The notes beneath the pieces are model-generated. The model saw only the letters and a list, made by a program, of their open reading frames with translations. It did no database searches and had not been told where the DNA came from. DNA of 64,000 bases, from positions 1,426,001 through 1,490,000 of the forward strand of contig NZ_CP009571.1 in assembly GCF_000764535.1 (NCBI RefSeq), read 5' to 3'. Positions 43,845-54,380 of the stretch are shown here, piece after piece (positions within the stretch are counted from its first letter, which is position 1; each line of letters opens with the position of its first letter). This stretch comes from Sphingomonas taxi. Its GTDB lineage: Bacteria > Pseudomonadota > Alphaproteobacteria > Sphingomonadales > Sphingomonadaceae. The position numbers were made by a program, and so were the translations under genes.

Positions 43845-44228
43845 ATGTTTTCCCACGTCATGCTCGGCACCGACGATATGGCTGCCTCGAAAGCCTTCTA
43901 CGACGCAGCGCTCGGCGCACTCGGCGTGCCTGCCGGGATCAGCGATCCCAAGGGCCGTACCGCCTATATGCATGCCGGCGGCCGGCTGCTGCTGAGTAAG
44001 CCGATCAACGGCGAGCCCGCCTGCCACGCCAATGGCGGCACGATCGGCTTCGCCGCCGGCTCACCCGAGGCGGTCGAGGCATGGCATGCCGCCGGCCTCG
44101 CCAACGGCGGCACCGCGATCGAGGATGCGCCCGGCCCGCGCGAATCGCCCTTCGGCAAGCTCTATCTCGCCTATCTGCGCGATCCCGCCGGCAACAAGGT
44201 GTGCGCCGCGCATCGCATGGCGGCCTGA
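43845..44228 (+). CDS. VOC-family protein in formaldehyde cluster
   Basis: 127 residues with the paired beta-alpha-beta modules of vicinal oxygen chelate proteins: FSHVMLGTDDMAASKAFYDA at the start and SPFGKLYLAYLRDPAGNKVC at the end. Between adhC and fghA with 32 and 3 bases of spacing, so part of the same operon. VOC proteins here are often annotated glyoxalase-like; a role as a glutathione-formaldehyde condensing helper (as Gfa) is only an inference from position. Confidence 0.85.
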   Translation: MFSHVMLGTDDMAASKAFYDAALGALGVPAGISDPKGRTAYMHAGGRLLLSKPINGEPACHANGGTIGFAAGSPEAVEAWHAAGLANGGTAIEDAPGPRESPFGKLYLAYLRDPAGNKVCAAHRMAA

Positions 44229-44231
44229 GCG

Positions 44232-45068
44232 ATGACGTTCGAAACCGTCTCGACCGCCAAAGCCTACGGCGGCACGCAGGGAGTCTACCGCCACGACTCG
44301 ACCGCGACCGGCACGCCGATGACCGTTTCGGTCTACGTACCGCCGCATAAAGAAGGGCAGAGGCTGCCGGTCGTCTGGTATCTGTCGGGACTGACCTGCA
44401 CCCATGCCAACGTCACCGACAAGGGTGAATACCGCCGCGCCTGCGCCGAACTCGGGCTCATCTTCGTCGCCCCCGACACCTCGCCGCGCGGCGAGGGCGT
44501 CGCGGACGATCCCGCCTATGACATGGGTCAGGGCGCGGGCTTCTACGTCGATGCGACGCAGGCACCGTGGGCGCCGCATTTCGGCATGTGGTCCTATGTC
44601 ACCGAGGAACTGCCGGCGCTGGTCGCCACGCATTTCCCTGCCGACATGGATCGCCAGTCGATCATGGGCCATTCGATGGGCGGCCACGGCGCGCTGACCA
44701 TCGGCCTGACCTTGCCCGAGCGGTTCAGGGCGATCTCCGCCTTCGCGCCGATCGTCGCGCCGAGCCAAGTGCCGTGGGGCGAGAAGGCGCTCGGTGGCTA
44801 TCTCGGCGATGATCGCGCATCGTGGCGCCGCCACGATGCGGTCGCGCTGATCGAGGACGGTGCGCGCGTGCCCGCGATGCTCGTCGATCAGGGCGATGCC
44901 GATCAGTTCCTCGAGGAACAGCTCAAGCCGCACCTGCTGGCGACGGCATGTGAAGCGGCGGGCATCGACCTGACGCTGCGCATGCAGCCGGGCTACGACC
45001 ACAGCTATTATTTCATCTCGACCTTCATGGCCGACCACCTCGCGTGGCACGCCGAGCGGCTGCGGTAG
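44232..45068 (+). CDS. fghA: S-formylglutathione hydrolase
   Basis: Alpha/beta hydrolase of 278 residues that splits S-formylglutathione to formate and glutathione. Catalytic serine in GHSMGGHGALTIGL, aspartate in LVDQGDADQFL and histidine in PGYDHSYYFISTF; the FghA start GGTQGVYRHDSTATGTPM is typical. Third gene of the formaldehyde detoxification operon. Confidence 0.95.
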   Translation: MTFETVSTAKAYGGTQGVYRHDSTATGTPMTVSVYVPPHKEGQRLPVVWYLSGLTCTHANVTDKGEYRRACAELGLIFVAPDTSPRGEGVADDPAYDMGQGAGFYVDATQAPWAPHFGMWSYVTEELPALVATHFPADMDRQSIMGHSMGGHGALTIGLTLPERFRAISAFAPIVAPSQVPWGEKALGGYLGDDRASWRRHDAVALIEDGARVPAMLVDQGDADQFLEEQLKPHLLATACEAAGIDLTLRMQPGYDHSYYFISTFMADHLAWHAERLR

Positions 45069-45144
45069 CAACCGGGAACGCCGTTATACTGGACAAACCT
45101 CCTTCATCCCCCCGGACTTGATCGAAACCTCTGCGAAACCCCAC

Positions 45145-45237
45145 CAGTGCTCCTGCGAACGCAGGAGCCCAGGAGTCCGGAACGCCGTCAACCGTTGCTC
45201 TGCTTGGCCCTGGGTTCCTGCGTTCGCAGGAACACTG
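45145..45237. repeat. Paired palindromes, cagtgctcctgcg family
   Basis: Hairpins cagtgctcctgcgaacgcag and gttcctgcgttcgcaggaac around about 45 bases; kin of 15017-15104 and 26937-27028. In the gap between the convergent fghA and the next gene. Confidence 0.8.
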
Positions 45238-45305
45238 CACAGCAACCATGGCCGGGTCGACTTTCGCGGAGGTCTTGAACTGGCGAGGGCAAGGCGAACC
45301 TCCCG

Positions 45306-45620
45306 CTATGCCCCCTTCGCCAGCATCTTCTCCGCACTCGTCTTCACGAATTCGGCGATCGGGCCGGACATCATCGCCAGCATCATCGGCACCTTCACCG
45401 TACCGCTGACGTTGCCCTCGCCCACCGCCATGTCGACCGCGACCTTCTGTCCCATCGCGACGATCGCCAGCGCGAGCGCATCCGGCCCGGTCCATTCGGC
45501 ATCGACCGTGCCGCCGCCGGGAATATGCTGCGCCAGTTTCGGCAGCCCCGCGTCGATCCGCCGCCGCGCCTCCGCGCGACCGAGGCTGTGGGGAATGTCG
45601 AACGGAATCGCGGCCATCAT
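45306..45620 (-). CDS. Polyhydroxyalkanoate-system family protein
   Basis: 104 residues of the PHA_gran_rgn-type family: FDIPHSLGRAEARRRIDAGL at the start, PGGGTVDAEWTGPDALALAI in the middle and VPMMLAMMSGPIAEFVKTSA near the end. Function in polyester granule regulation is assumed from naming only; no pha gene is near. Two adjacent ATGs are possible starts. Divergent from purL, 104 bases away. Confidence 0.8.
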   Translation of the reverse strand: MMAAIPFDIPHSLGRAEARRRIDAGLPKLAQHIPGGGTVDAEWTGPDALALAIVAMGQKVAVDMAVGEGNVSGTVKVPMMLAMMSGPIAEFVKTSAEKMLAKGA

Positions 45621-45724
45621 CGTCTCCAGAAATCTAGTGCCGCGCGCCCTGCCCGTGTCTGTCGTACAGCGTCAACCGATCACCACAGGTGACGAACCCG
45701 CCCCGCCCCGCTAAGGCCCCGCGC

Positions 45725-47944
<2,220 letters not shown>

Positions 47945-47953
47945 GGTTCCGGT

Positions 47954-48100
47954 TCCTCCCCCGCCAGGGGGAGGTGGCGCGCCGAAGGCGTGACGGAGGG
48001 GGAGGACAGGTGGGCGTTCCGTTATGGAGCTCCCACCTGTCCTCCCCCTCCACCATTCGGCTAACGCCGAACGGTCCCCCTTCCCCCTGACGGGGGAGGA
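47954..48100. repeat. GC-rich intergenic inverted repeat, copy 2
   Basis: Same element as 2354-2485: outer arms tcctcccccgccagggggag and tccccctgacgggggagga, inner pair around gacggagggggagg/cctccccctccacc. Follows purL on its downstream side. Confidence 0.8.
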
Positions 48101-48134
48101 TTTTCGCAGTTGCGACGAACCGTGCGTCAGCGAC

Positions 48135-48149
48135 TGCGAATTAGTCGCA
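48135..48149. promoter_or_regulatory. Candidate iron-responsive operator before bfd
   Basis: tgcgaattagtcgca is a 15-base imperfect palindrome of the TGCGAA-type half-sites seen in sphingomonad iron-regulated genes, 59 bases before bfd. Weaker than the box at 42612; offered because bfd is a known iron-starvation gene. Confidence 0.4.
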
Positions 48150-48207
48150 AATCCACTTGCGAACGTCTCGCAGTATCCGCATACAGGCGGCGAAGCGAGG
48201 AGCATCC

Positions 48208-48378
48208 ATGGTTGTCTGCGTTTGCAATGCCATACGAGAATCCCAGGTCCGTGCCGCCGCGCGCAGCGGCTGCCAGACGGCCTGCCAGGCCTATCAATCG
48301 CTTGGCTGCCGGGCGAAATGCGGCCAGTGCGTCGTGGTAGCGAGAGCCATTATCGACACCGAACGCGCTGCTGCCTGA
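48208..48378 (+). CDS. bfd: Bacterioferritin-associated ferredoxin
   Basis: Small [2Fe-2S] protein, 56 residues, that reduces and frees iron stored in bacterioferritin. Cysteine ligands C4 and C6 in MVVCVCNAI and C38 and C41 in AKCGQC give the BFD pattern. Start after gaagcgaggagcatcc. A hairpin terminator lies just after, and bacterioferritin is the next gene, so the two are functionally paired but separately controlled: bfd is usually induced in low iron and bfr in high iron. Confidence 0.95.
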   Translation: MVVCVCNAIRESQVRAAARSGCQTACQAYQSLGCRAKCGQCVVVARAIIDTERAAA

Positions 48379-48388
48379 CGTTCGCAAC

Positions 48389-48418
48389 GTAAAAAACGGC
48401 AGATTTCTGCGGTTTTTT
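48389..48418 (+). terminator. Rho-independent terminator of bfd
   Basis: aaaaaacggcagatttctgc followed by ggttttttgc: stem gcaga/tctgc extended by A/T pairs, with a U-tract. Lies ten bases after the bfd stop, before the bfr gene. Confidence 0.75.
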
Positions 48419-48481
48419 GCTTGCAGCACTACCCTTCCGAAGCCTAGATCGTCCGCAACACGGACAATCTAGGGTGGACAT

Positions 48482-49003
48482 ATGGCGATCAAGGGCGACC
48501 CGCGGGTCATCGAATATCTCAACGAAGCGCTCAAGAACGAGCTGACCGCGATCAACCAATATTGGCTGCACTATCGCGTCCTCGACCATTGGGGCGTCTA
48601 CAAGCTCGCCCAGTATGAGCGGATGGAATCGATCGACGAGATGAAGCACGCCGACTGGCTGTCGGAGCGCATCCTCTTCCTCGACGGCCTGCCCAATTTC
48701 CAGCTGCTCGGCCGGCTGCGCATCGGCGAGACGGTGGAGGAGATCCTCCGCGCCGATCTCGCGATGGAGGAAGAGGCCGTCGTCCAGCTCAAGGGCGCGA
48801 TCGCTTATTGCGAGGAGGTCAAGGACTTCATCAGCCGCGACCTGTTCACGCGGATCCTCGCCAGCGAGGAAGAACATGTCGACACGCTCGAGCGCCAGTT
48901 CGAGATGATCGAGCGGATGGGTATCCACAATTACGTGCAGCTCAACTCGATCAGCGAGCATGATTCGCCGAAAGCCGGCGCTGCGCCGCATCTCAACGGC
49001 TGA
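48482..49003 (+). CDS. bfr: Bacterioferritin
   Basis: Iron-storage 24-mer subunit of 173 residues. Ferroxidase ligands E20, E53 and H56 with haem-axial M54 in ESIDEMKHADWL, then the second pair in LAMEEEAVVQLK and EEEHVDTLERQFEM. Longer than E. coli Bfr by a polar tail (SPKAGAAPHLNG). Start MAIKGDPRVIEYL. A stable hairpin follows. Confidence 0.95.
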   Translation: MAIKGDPRVIEYLNEALKNELTAINQYWLHYRVLDHWGVYKLAQYERMESIDEMKHADWLSERILFLDGLPNFQLLGRLRIGETVEEILRADLAMEEEAVVQLKGAIAYCEEVKDFISRDLFTRILASEEEHVDTLERQFEMIERMGIHNYVQLNSISEHDSPKAGAAPHLNG

Positions 49004-49016
49004 TCCCCAATGCAAA

Positions 49017-49042
49017 ACGGCCCCGCGTGATCGCGGGGCCGT
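49017..49042 (+). terminator. Hairpin at bfr 3' end
   Basis: acggccccgcg-tga-tcgcggggccgt: an 11-base-pair stem with short loop and weak U-tract, between convergent bfr and the glycine-zipper gene. It could end both transcripts. Confidence 0.65.
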
Positions 49043-49054
49043 CGAACGTTCAGC

Positions 49055-49453
49055 TTAGCGGCACTTGACCTTGCCGCGATCGACCGACCGGCCCAGCAAC
49101 GCGCCGCCGCCCGCGCCGAGCAGCGTGCCCAGCGTGCCGCCGCCGACGAGGTTGCCGAGCACGCCGCCGCCGACCGCACCGACCACTAGGCCCGTCGTGC
49201 CGTCGTTGCGCTTGCAATAGGCGCGGCCGTCGCGGCCGCGATAGATCCGGTCGTCGCGGCCGAGGCGGCGCTCGCGATAGCGGCCGTCGCGATAGGAATT
49301 GGCGGGGTCCCAATTGCCGTCATTGTCGCCCTGCCAGCGATTGTCGCGCCGCTGATCCTGATACCGATCACCGCGCTGCGCGGAGGCCGGCTCCATGGCG
49401 ATCGGCGATACCATCGCCACGGTCGCCAGTACGGCTAGAAATCCGGTCTTCAT
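49055..49453 (-). CDS. Exported glycine-zipper protein
   Basis: 132 residues with a signal peptide (MKTGFLAVLATVAMVSPIAM, cut after ASA), a highly charged middle of R/D/Y/G repeats (DRYQDQRRDNRWQGDNDG), and a C-terminal glycine-zipper segment (TTGLVVGAVGGGVLGNLVGG, GTLLGAGGGALLG) flanked by two cysteines. Glycine-zipper 2TM proteins of this type sit in the outer membrane or periplasm; role unknown. Convergent with bfr. Confidence 0.85.
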   Translation of the reverse strand: MKTGFLAVLATVAMVSPIAMEPASAQRGDRYQDQRRDNRWQGDNDGNWDPANSYRDGRYRERRLGRDDRIYRGRDGRAYCKRNDGTTGLVVGAVGGGVLGNLVGGGTLGTLLGAGGGALLGRSVDRGKVKCR

Positions 49454-49524
49454 CGCTGCTCTCCTGAAAGATAGCGTGATAACCGGGCCGGCGGGCAATG
49501 GTTGCACCAGCCCCTTGATATGGC

Positions 49525-50172
49525 TCAATTCGCTTTGCGGTCCGTGGTCTTCACCAGCCACGGCTTGACCAGTCCCGTGGGGTGCGGCGTGCCGGTCAGC
49601 CGGCGTGCGGCGACCAGCCGGATCGGCTTCAGCAGCAGCTGTCCGCCCATCCCGCCCCCGGTCGGCAGCGCCAGGATACGCTTCACCACCGGCATGCCCG
49701 ACACGACATGACCGAAGGCCGCATAGCCGGGATAGTCGCCCTTGGCGTCCATGCTCGGCATCGCGCCGACGGTGATGAAGAAATTGCCGCCCGCCGACCC
49801 GGCCTCGGCACGCCGCGCCATCGAAATCGTGCCGTCGACGTGGCGCAGCCCCGTCATCGCCGTCGTCTCCAGCGGGAACGACGGCAGGATGCGCCGCGCA
49901 TCGGTGCGGATACCGCCCTGGATGAAGCCATAGGTCGGCGCGCTGCGATTGCGAGCGGACCGGTAGAAGCTCATCCCGTCGAACCGCCCGTCATCGACAT
50001 AGCCCATGAAATTGGCGACCGTCCGCGGCGCATGGCGCGCATCCAGCGCCAGCACGATCGGACCATAAGGCGTGTCGAGGCGCACCCGGACGATGGCGGG
50101 CTCGCGCGGTGCCGCCGCCGGCGTGGCGCTGGACAGAGCGATGGTAGCAAGCAGGATCAAGGGCAGACGCAT
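49525..50172 (-). CDS. Exported cyclophilin-type peptidyl-prolyl isomerase
   Basis: 215 residues with a signal peptide (LPLILLATIALSSATPAAA). Cyclophilin blocks: DARHAPRTVANFMGYVDDGR, GMSFYRSARN, IQGGIRTDARRILPSFPLET, DGTISMARRAEAGSAGGNFF and YAAFGHVVSGMPVVKRIL. The active arginine region is altered (SFYRSARN instead of FHRVI), as in some periplasmic PpiA-like proteins. It helps fold exported proteins. The C-terminal tail (TPHPTGLVKPWLVKTTDRKA) is extra. Confidence 0.88.
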   Translation of the reverse strand: MRLPLILLATIALSSATPAAAPREPAIVRVRLDTPYGPIVLALDARHAPRTVANFMGYVDDGRFDGMSFYRSARNRSAPTYGFIQGGIRTDARRILPSFPLETTAMTGLRHVDGTISMARRAEAGSAGGNFFITVGAMPSMDAKGDYPGYAAFGHVVSGMPVVKRILALPTGGGMGGQLLLKPIRLVAARRLTGTPHPTGLVKPWLVKTTDRKAN

Positions 50173-50239
50173 GCCACTCCGCTATGCCGATCCCGACGCG
50201 GGCACAACCGCCGCGGTCGCCGTGACGGCATGACGATTG

Positions 50240-50368
50240 TCATTAACGAAAGCGTGATTGCGCCTTTTGCAATTGCACCGATCCTTGCTGCGATGCACAA
50301 AGACCGTGCCTTTCAGGCATCCTCTCCTAAAAACTTTTCGGCCGGTCGCAAGACCGGCCTTTTTTTTG
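50240..50368 (+). ncRNA. Candidate orphan small RNA with anti-Shine-Dalgarno sequence
   Basis: The strong terminator at 50340-50368 is preceded on its strand by no gene: the nearest upstream gene faces the other way. The 100-odd bases before it contain cctctcctaa (50321-50330), complementary to ribosome-binding sites, in a likely single-stranded stretch (caggcatcctctcctaaaaac), as in known alphaproteobacterial small RNAs. The 5' end is not visible and 50240 is only a guess. Confidence 0.35.
50340..50368 (+). terminator. Strong rho-independent terminator
   Basis: ggccggtc-gcaa-gaccggcc stem with a tight GCAA tetraloop, followed by nine T. In a 451-base gap (50173-50623) in which no open frame is convincing; a second structured stretch around 50430-50500 has no clear assignment. 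Confidence 0.88.
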
Positions 50369-50623
50369 GCCGCGGACTGCGCTATTCGATCCTTGCCCAG
50401 AACGCGCCGTCAACGAAATATACGGAGCGGAGCCAGCCGGTAAAAGCCGGCACCGGCACGTTTCGGGACGCGGGGGATCGAGTGTACCGGCTGACGGACT
50501 CTCCCCCGCGGTTTCCCTGATCCAATCTTCCATCGCGGCAAACGCCGACCTTCCCCCACGTCTACAATATCCCTGGACGGCATGCCCACGCTGCGGATGT
50601 CCGCCGGGGAGACATGACGCACG

Positions 50624-52201
50624 ATGACCTGTTCCAGCCGCCGCAATGCCTTAGTGACGACCTTCCATCGCATCTGGTTCGGCGATGCGACGATTCCCGA
50701 GCGGTACGAGCAATATTGGCGGGCGTGGCAGCGTCAGTTTCCGCAATGCCGGTTCGTCACTTGGACGGATGCGGACATCGATCGACTGCCGCTCAGCCGC
50801 GATCGCCTCCAGGAGTTCACAAGCCACGCCACCCGGGCCGACCTCGCCCGCTACGAGATTCTCCACGCGGAGGGGGGCATCTATCTCGACTGCGACATCA
50901 GGCCGCATCTGCCGTTCGCCGTCGATGACATGACGAGCCGGCTTACGGTCTGCAACGAGACCGAGGCCACCGATTACTGCTCGATCGGCTTCATCGCCAC
51001 GCCGCCCGGCCATCCGCTATTTCTGGAACTGACCAACCATATCCTGCAAAGCCCGATCGACGAGACGCGTCCCAACGTCTCCACTGGACCGTGGCTGTTC
51101 GGCGCGGCGCTGCAACGGCACCCGCACCGGCGGCTGCCGCCCGCGGCTTTCTATCCCTATCTCTACGACGAGCCGCTGGCGGCGACCCGGATGCGCGACC
51201 TCGATCAGACGTTTGGTGTCCATATCTGGGGCGGATCGTGGCTGACACCTGCCGCGAAGCAGGACATCGCGCTAAAGCTGCTCGGCAAGGGTGATATCGC
51301 CGAGACCGCCGCCATCGTCGCGCGCCTCGACGGACCATGGGCGCAGGATGCCGCCGCAATGATCGACACGATCCGCGACATCCGGGAAAAGACGCTGCAG
51401 GTCGGCCCCGCGCTGTTCCCGGATCTGGCGATTAGACCCCATGATCGGCCTGCCTTCGAATTCGCCAAGGTGGTCGATTGGCTGTTGTCGCAGGATGCGG
51501 ATCGCATGGTGTGGCAGATCGGCGCCGCCGACGGCACGCTGGTCGACCCGCTGCGCCCGGCATTGGTCAATTACGACCCGCCGGCGGTGTTGCTCGAGCC
51601 CAACCCGCATCTCTTCGCGATGCTGAAACAGGCCTATGCCGGCAATTGCAACAGCCGCCTGCTTCCCGTCGCTTATGGCACGCGCGCCGGCACATTGATC
51701 CTGAACGCGATCGATCCGGCCCGCGCCGTCGCGCTCGCCCTTCCCGACTGGGTGCTTGGTATCTCTTCGGTCTACGACGACCGCAAAGCCCTTGGCGGCA
51801 AGACGATCGACGCGGCGACGACCGAGCGGATCCACCGCTGCATCGATCGCATCCCCGTGCCGGTCATCGATCACCCGATGATGCTTGCCGAGGCGGGCGG
51901 GCGAGCCCCCGACATCCTCGTCGTCGATGCCGAAGGCATGGACCGCGAGATCATCGACGACATCCTCGTGCAAGGTGCCCGGCCGCAGGTGATCCACTTC
52001 GAGATCCAATGCCTCGATCCCGCCGACCAGCAGGGATTGCTGGCAGCGCTGGCCGAACATTATGCGGTGATCGCTTTCGGCAACGACATGACCGCCTATC
52101 GCCACGACGTCATGCTCGATTATGCCCGCGCGCTGTATGTCGAGCATGGCCTGCCGACGATATTCGCGGGTGCCGTCGCCGGTATCAACGGCTTGGCCTA
52201 A
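50624..52201 (+). CDS. Glycosyltransferase / FkbM-type methyltransferase fusion
   Basis: 525 residues. Residues 10-240 are a DXD-type glycosyltransferase of the OCH1/GT32 (sugar-binding DXD) kind: TTFHRIWFGDATIPERYEQY, ATRADLARYEILHAEGGIYL then DCDIRP with the metal site near residue 89. Residues 296-500 are an FkbM-family SAM methyltransferase: VWQIGAADGTLVDPL, VLLEPNPHLFAMLKQ, ILVVDAEGMDREIIDDILVQ and IHFEIQCL. Probably makes a methylated glycan or glycolipid in the cytoplasm. No polysaccharide genes are adjacent, and the GTG at 50654 could be the start. Confidence 0.82.
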   Translation: MTCSSRRNALVTTFHRIWFGDATIPERYEQYWRAWQRQFPQCRFVTWTDADIDRLPLSRDRLQEFTSHATRADLARYEILHAEGGIYLDCDIRPHLPFAVDDMTSRLTVCNETEATDYCSIGFIATPPGHPLFLELTNHILQSPIDETRPNVSTGPWLFGAALQRHPHRRLPPAAFYPYLYDEPLAATRMRDLDQTFGVHIWGGSWLTPAAKQDIALKLLGKGDIAETAAIVARLDGPWAQDAAAMIDTIRDIREKTLQVGPALFPDLAIRPHDRPAFEFAKVVDWLLSQDADRMVWQIGAADGTLVDPLRPALVNYDPPAVLLEPNPHLFAMLKQAYAGNCNSRLLPVAYGTRAGTLILNAIDPARAVALALPDWVLGISSVYDDRKALGGKTIDAATTERIHRCIDRIPVPVIDHPMMLAEAGGRAPDILVVDAEGMDREIIDDILVQGARPQVIHFEIQCLDPADQQGLLAALAEHYAVIAFGNDMTAYRHDVMLDYARALYVEHGLPTIFAGAVAGINGLA

Positions 52202-52268
52202 CGGCCTTGGTCGTTGAAGTTCGCTCTTTCGTCACCCGGGGCTTGATCAAGACTTCTGAGAAAGCGCG

Positions 52269-52295
52269 GTGCTCCTGCGGACGAAGGAGCCCAGG
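52269..52295. repeat. Half unit of palindrome, gtgctcctgcg family
   Basis: gtgctcctgcggacgaagga followed by gcccagg: a single arm of the family at 45145-45237, without the facing partner. Between the fusion gene and the convergent Hpt gene. Confidence 0.6.
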
Positions 52296-52326
52296 AGCCG
52301 CGGCGCCAGTGAGGGTCGATCCCGCC

Positions 52327-52740
52327 TTAGATCTTGCGCCCGAAGCCCCCCGGCACCGGCCGGCGCGGGACGAGCGGATTGGCTTCGCGTTCGAGCAGGC
52401 CGAGCGTTTCGAAGAACAGCGGCCGCAGTTGCACGACCAGCTCCAGCGCCTCCTCGCAGGTGTCCTGCCGCTCGACACAGCCGCGGGCGAGTTCCTCGAT
52501 CGATTCGGCCAGCGTCGCCAGCGGCTCCGCACCGAACTGGCGCGCCTCGCCCTTCAGCGTATGGGCGGGGATGACGATCGCCGCGGCGCTGCTGGTGCGC
52601 ATCGCCTGTTCGATCGCGACCACCGACTTGACGCCGTCTTCGCGAAAATAGCCGAGGATGCGCACGAAACCGGCGCCGAGGTCGCTGCGCGCCTGCGCGA
52701 ACACGGCCCAGTCCACCAACGTGCTGCCTGCGAACGACAC
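52327..52740 (-). CDS. Stand-alone Hpt-domain phosphotransfer protein
   Basis: 137 residues with an Hpt helical bundle: phospho-histidine in IPAHTLKGEARQFGAEPLA. The start at GTG (MSFAGSTLVDWAVFAQ) has ggggagaaggca before it and gives a sensible length. It would relay phosphate between a hybrid kinase and a response regulator; ChpT and CheA are other relay proteins in this window, but no partner gene adjoins. It is divergent in direction from the upstream fusion gene and lies 93 bases after der on the same strand. Confidence 0.82.
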   Translation of the reverse strand: MSFAGSTLVDWAVFAQARSDLGAGFVRILGYFREDGVKSVVAIEQAMRTSSAAAIVIPAHTLKGEARQFGAEPLATLAESIEELARGCVERQDTCEEALELVVQLRPLFFETLGLLEREANPLVPRRPVPGGFGRKI

Positions 52741-52833
52741 TGCCTTCTCCCCTCGGCCGTGGGGACATCCCACATCGGTTCGCCGGCGATCCTAAGCCCA
52801 AGCGGTAAACACGACGTTGCCAAGTCTTTCCGC

Positions 52834-54207
52834 TTATTCCTTGTTGTCGAACGGATTCTTCGGCGCGCGAAAGGTCATTCGCACCGGAACGGCGCCGAAG
52901 CCCAGTTCCTTGCGCATCGAATTGACGAGATAGCGTTCGTAGCTTGCCGGCAATTGGTCGACGCGGGTGCCGAACACCACGAAGCTCGGCGGCCGCGTCT
53001 TGACCTGCGTGACGTAGCGCATCTTGATCCGCTTGCCACCGGGCGCGGGCGGCGGGTTGGCCTCGATCGCGCGCTCGAACCAGCGGTTCATCTCGCCGGT
53101 GCCGACGCGCTTCGACCACGCCTCGCGCGTATCGAACGCCGCCTGGATCAGCTGGTCGATGCCCTTGCCGGTCGCCGCCGATACCGTCATCACGGTGACG
53201 CCCTTCACCTGGCTGAGGCCATCCTCCAACGCCCGCTTGACGCCGTTGAACAAAGACGAGGCATTTTCCGCCACGTCCCATTTGTTGAGCGCGATCACCA
53301 GCGCGCGCCCCTCTTCGAGCACCTTGTCGGCGATGCGCAGGTCCTGCGCCTCCAGCCCCAGCGTCGCATCGAGCAGCAGCACCACGACCTCGGCGAAGTC
53401 GACCGCGTGCAACGCGTCGGCGACCGACATCTTCTCGAGCTTGTCCTGCACCTTGGCGCGCTTGCGCATGCCGGCGGTGTCGATCAGCCGCACCGGGCGG
53501 GGTTCGCCCTTGGGATCGTGCCACAGCCAGTCGACCGCGATCGAATCGCGCGTGATCCCCGCTTCGGGGCCGGTGATCATCCGGTCCTCGCCGAGCATGC
53601 GGTTGATCAGCGTCGACTTGCCCGCGTTGGGCCGACCGACGATCGCGAGCTTGAGCGGCGCGTCGGGACGGTCGTCCTCGTCCTCCTCGGGAATTGCGGC
53701 GAGCGCCTTCTCGATATGCGGCAGCAGCGCCTCGAACAGGTCGCCCATCCCCTCGCCATGTTCGGCGGACAATTGCACCGGGTCACCGAAGCCGAGGCTG
53801 AGCGATTCGAGGATACCCTGTTCGCCCGCCCTGCCCTCGGCCTTGTTGGCGGCGAGGATCACCGGCGTGGTCGAGGACCGCAGCCAGCGGCCGATCTCCT
53901 CGTCGAGCGGCACGATGCCGGCGCGCGCGTCGAACAGGAACAGCGCGACGTCCGCCTGACCGATCGCCGCCTCGGTCTGGATGCGCATCCGGCCGGGCAG
54001 CGTCTGGGCGTCGTGATCCTCATAGCCCGCGGTGTCGATGACGCGGAAGTCAAGGCCGATCAGATGCGCATCGCCCTCGCGCCGGTCGCGGGTGACGCCG
54101 GGCCGGTCGTCGACGAGCGCGAGCTTCTTGCCGACCAGACGGTTGAACAGCGTCGACTTGCCGACGTTGGGACGGCCGACGATCGCGACGGTGGGAATAC
54201 GGGACAT
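52834..54207 (-). CDS. der: Ribosome-biogenesis GTPase Der
   Basis: Double Era-like GTPase for 50S assembly, 457 residues. First G domain GRPNVGKSTLFNRL and DTAGYED; second GRPNAGKSTLINRMLGEDR, DTAGMRKRAKV and NKWDVAE; KH-like C-terminal domain (RFERAIEANPPPAPGGKRI-like, ending FRAPKNPF). The start MSRIPTVAIVGRPN is family-typical; an upstream in-frame ATG is not used. Confidence 0.95.
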   Translation of the reverse strand: MSRIPTVAIVGRPNVGKSTLFNRLVGKKLALVDDRPGVTRDRREGDAHLIGLDFRVIDTAGYEDHDAQTLPGRMRIQTEAAIGQADVALFLFDARAGIVPLDEEIGRWLRSSTTPVILAANKAEGRAGEQGILESLSLGFGDPVQLSAEHGEGMGDLFEALLPHIEKALAAIPEEDEDDRPDAPLKLAIVGRPNAGKSTLINRMLGEDRMITGPEAGITRDSIAVDWLWHDPKGEPRPVRLIDTAGMRKRAKVQDKLEKMSVADALHAVDFAEVVVLLLDATLGLEAQDLRIADKVLEEGRALVIALNKWDVAENASSLFNGVKRALEDGLSQVKGVTVMTVSAATGKGIDQLIQAAFDTREAWSKRVGTGEMNRWFERAIEANPPPAPGGKRIKMRYVTQVKTRPPSFVVFGTRVDQLPASYERYLVNSMRKELGFGAVPVRMTFRAPKNPFDNKE

Positions 54208-54243
54208 GCCCCGGCTCTTAGAAGAGGTGGCGGGAAATACCAA

Positions 54244-54374
54244 TCCTCCCCGGCACGGGGAGGTGGCAGCGCGTCAGCGCTGACGGAGGGGGGGCTTCCA
54301 CGCACGACTCGCTTGTGGAAGCCCCCCTCCACCATTCGCTTCGCAAATGGTCCCCCTCCCCGTGCCGGGGAGGA
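54244..54374. repeat. GC-rich intergenic inverted repeat, copy 3
   Basis: Third copy of the element at 2354-2485 and 47954-48100: outer arms tcctccccggcacggggagg and ccccgtgccggggagga, inner pair around acggaggggggctt/aagcccccctccac. Between der and bamB. Confidence 0.85.
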
Positions 54375-54380
54375 TCGGCT

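Noticed and set aside
50230..50520. Plus-strand frame starting MTIVINESVIAPFAIAPILA in the gap before the fusion gene
   Set aside because: It runs straight through the strong terminator, has no ribosome site and ends in low-complexity sequence; the RNA reading fits better.
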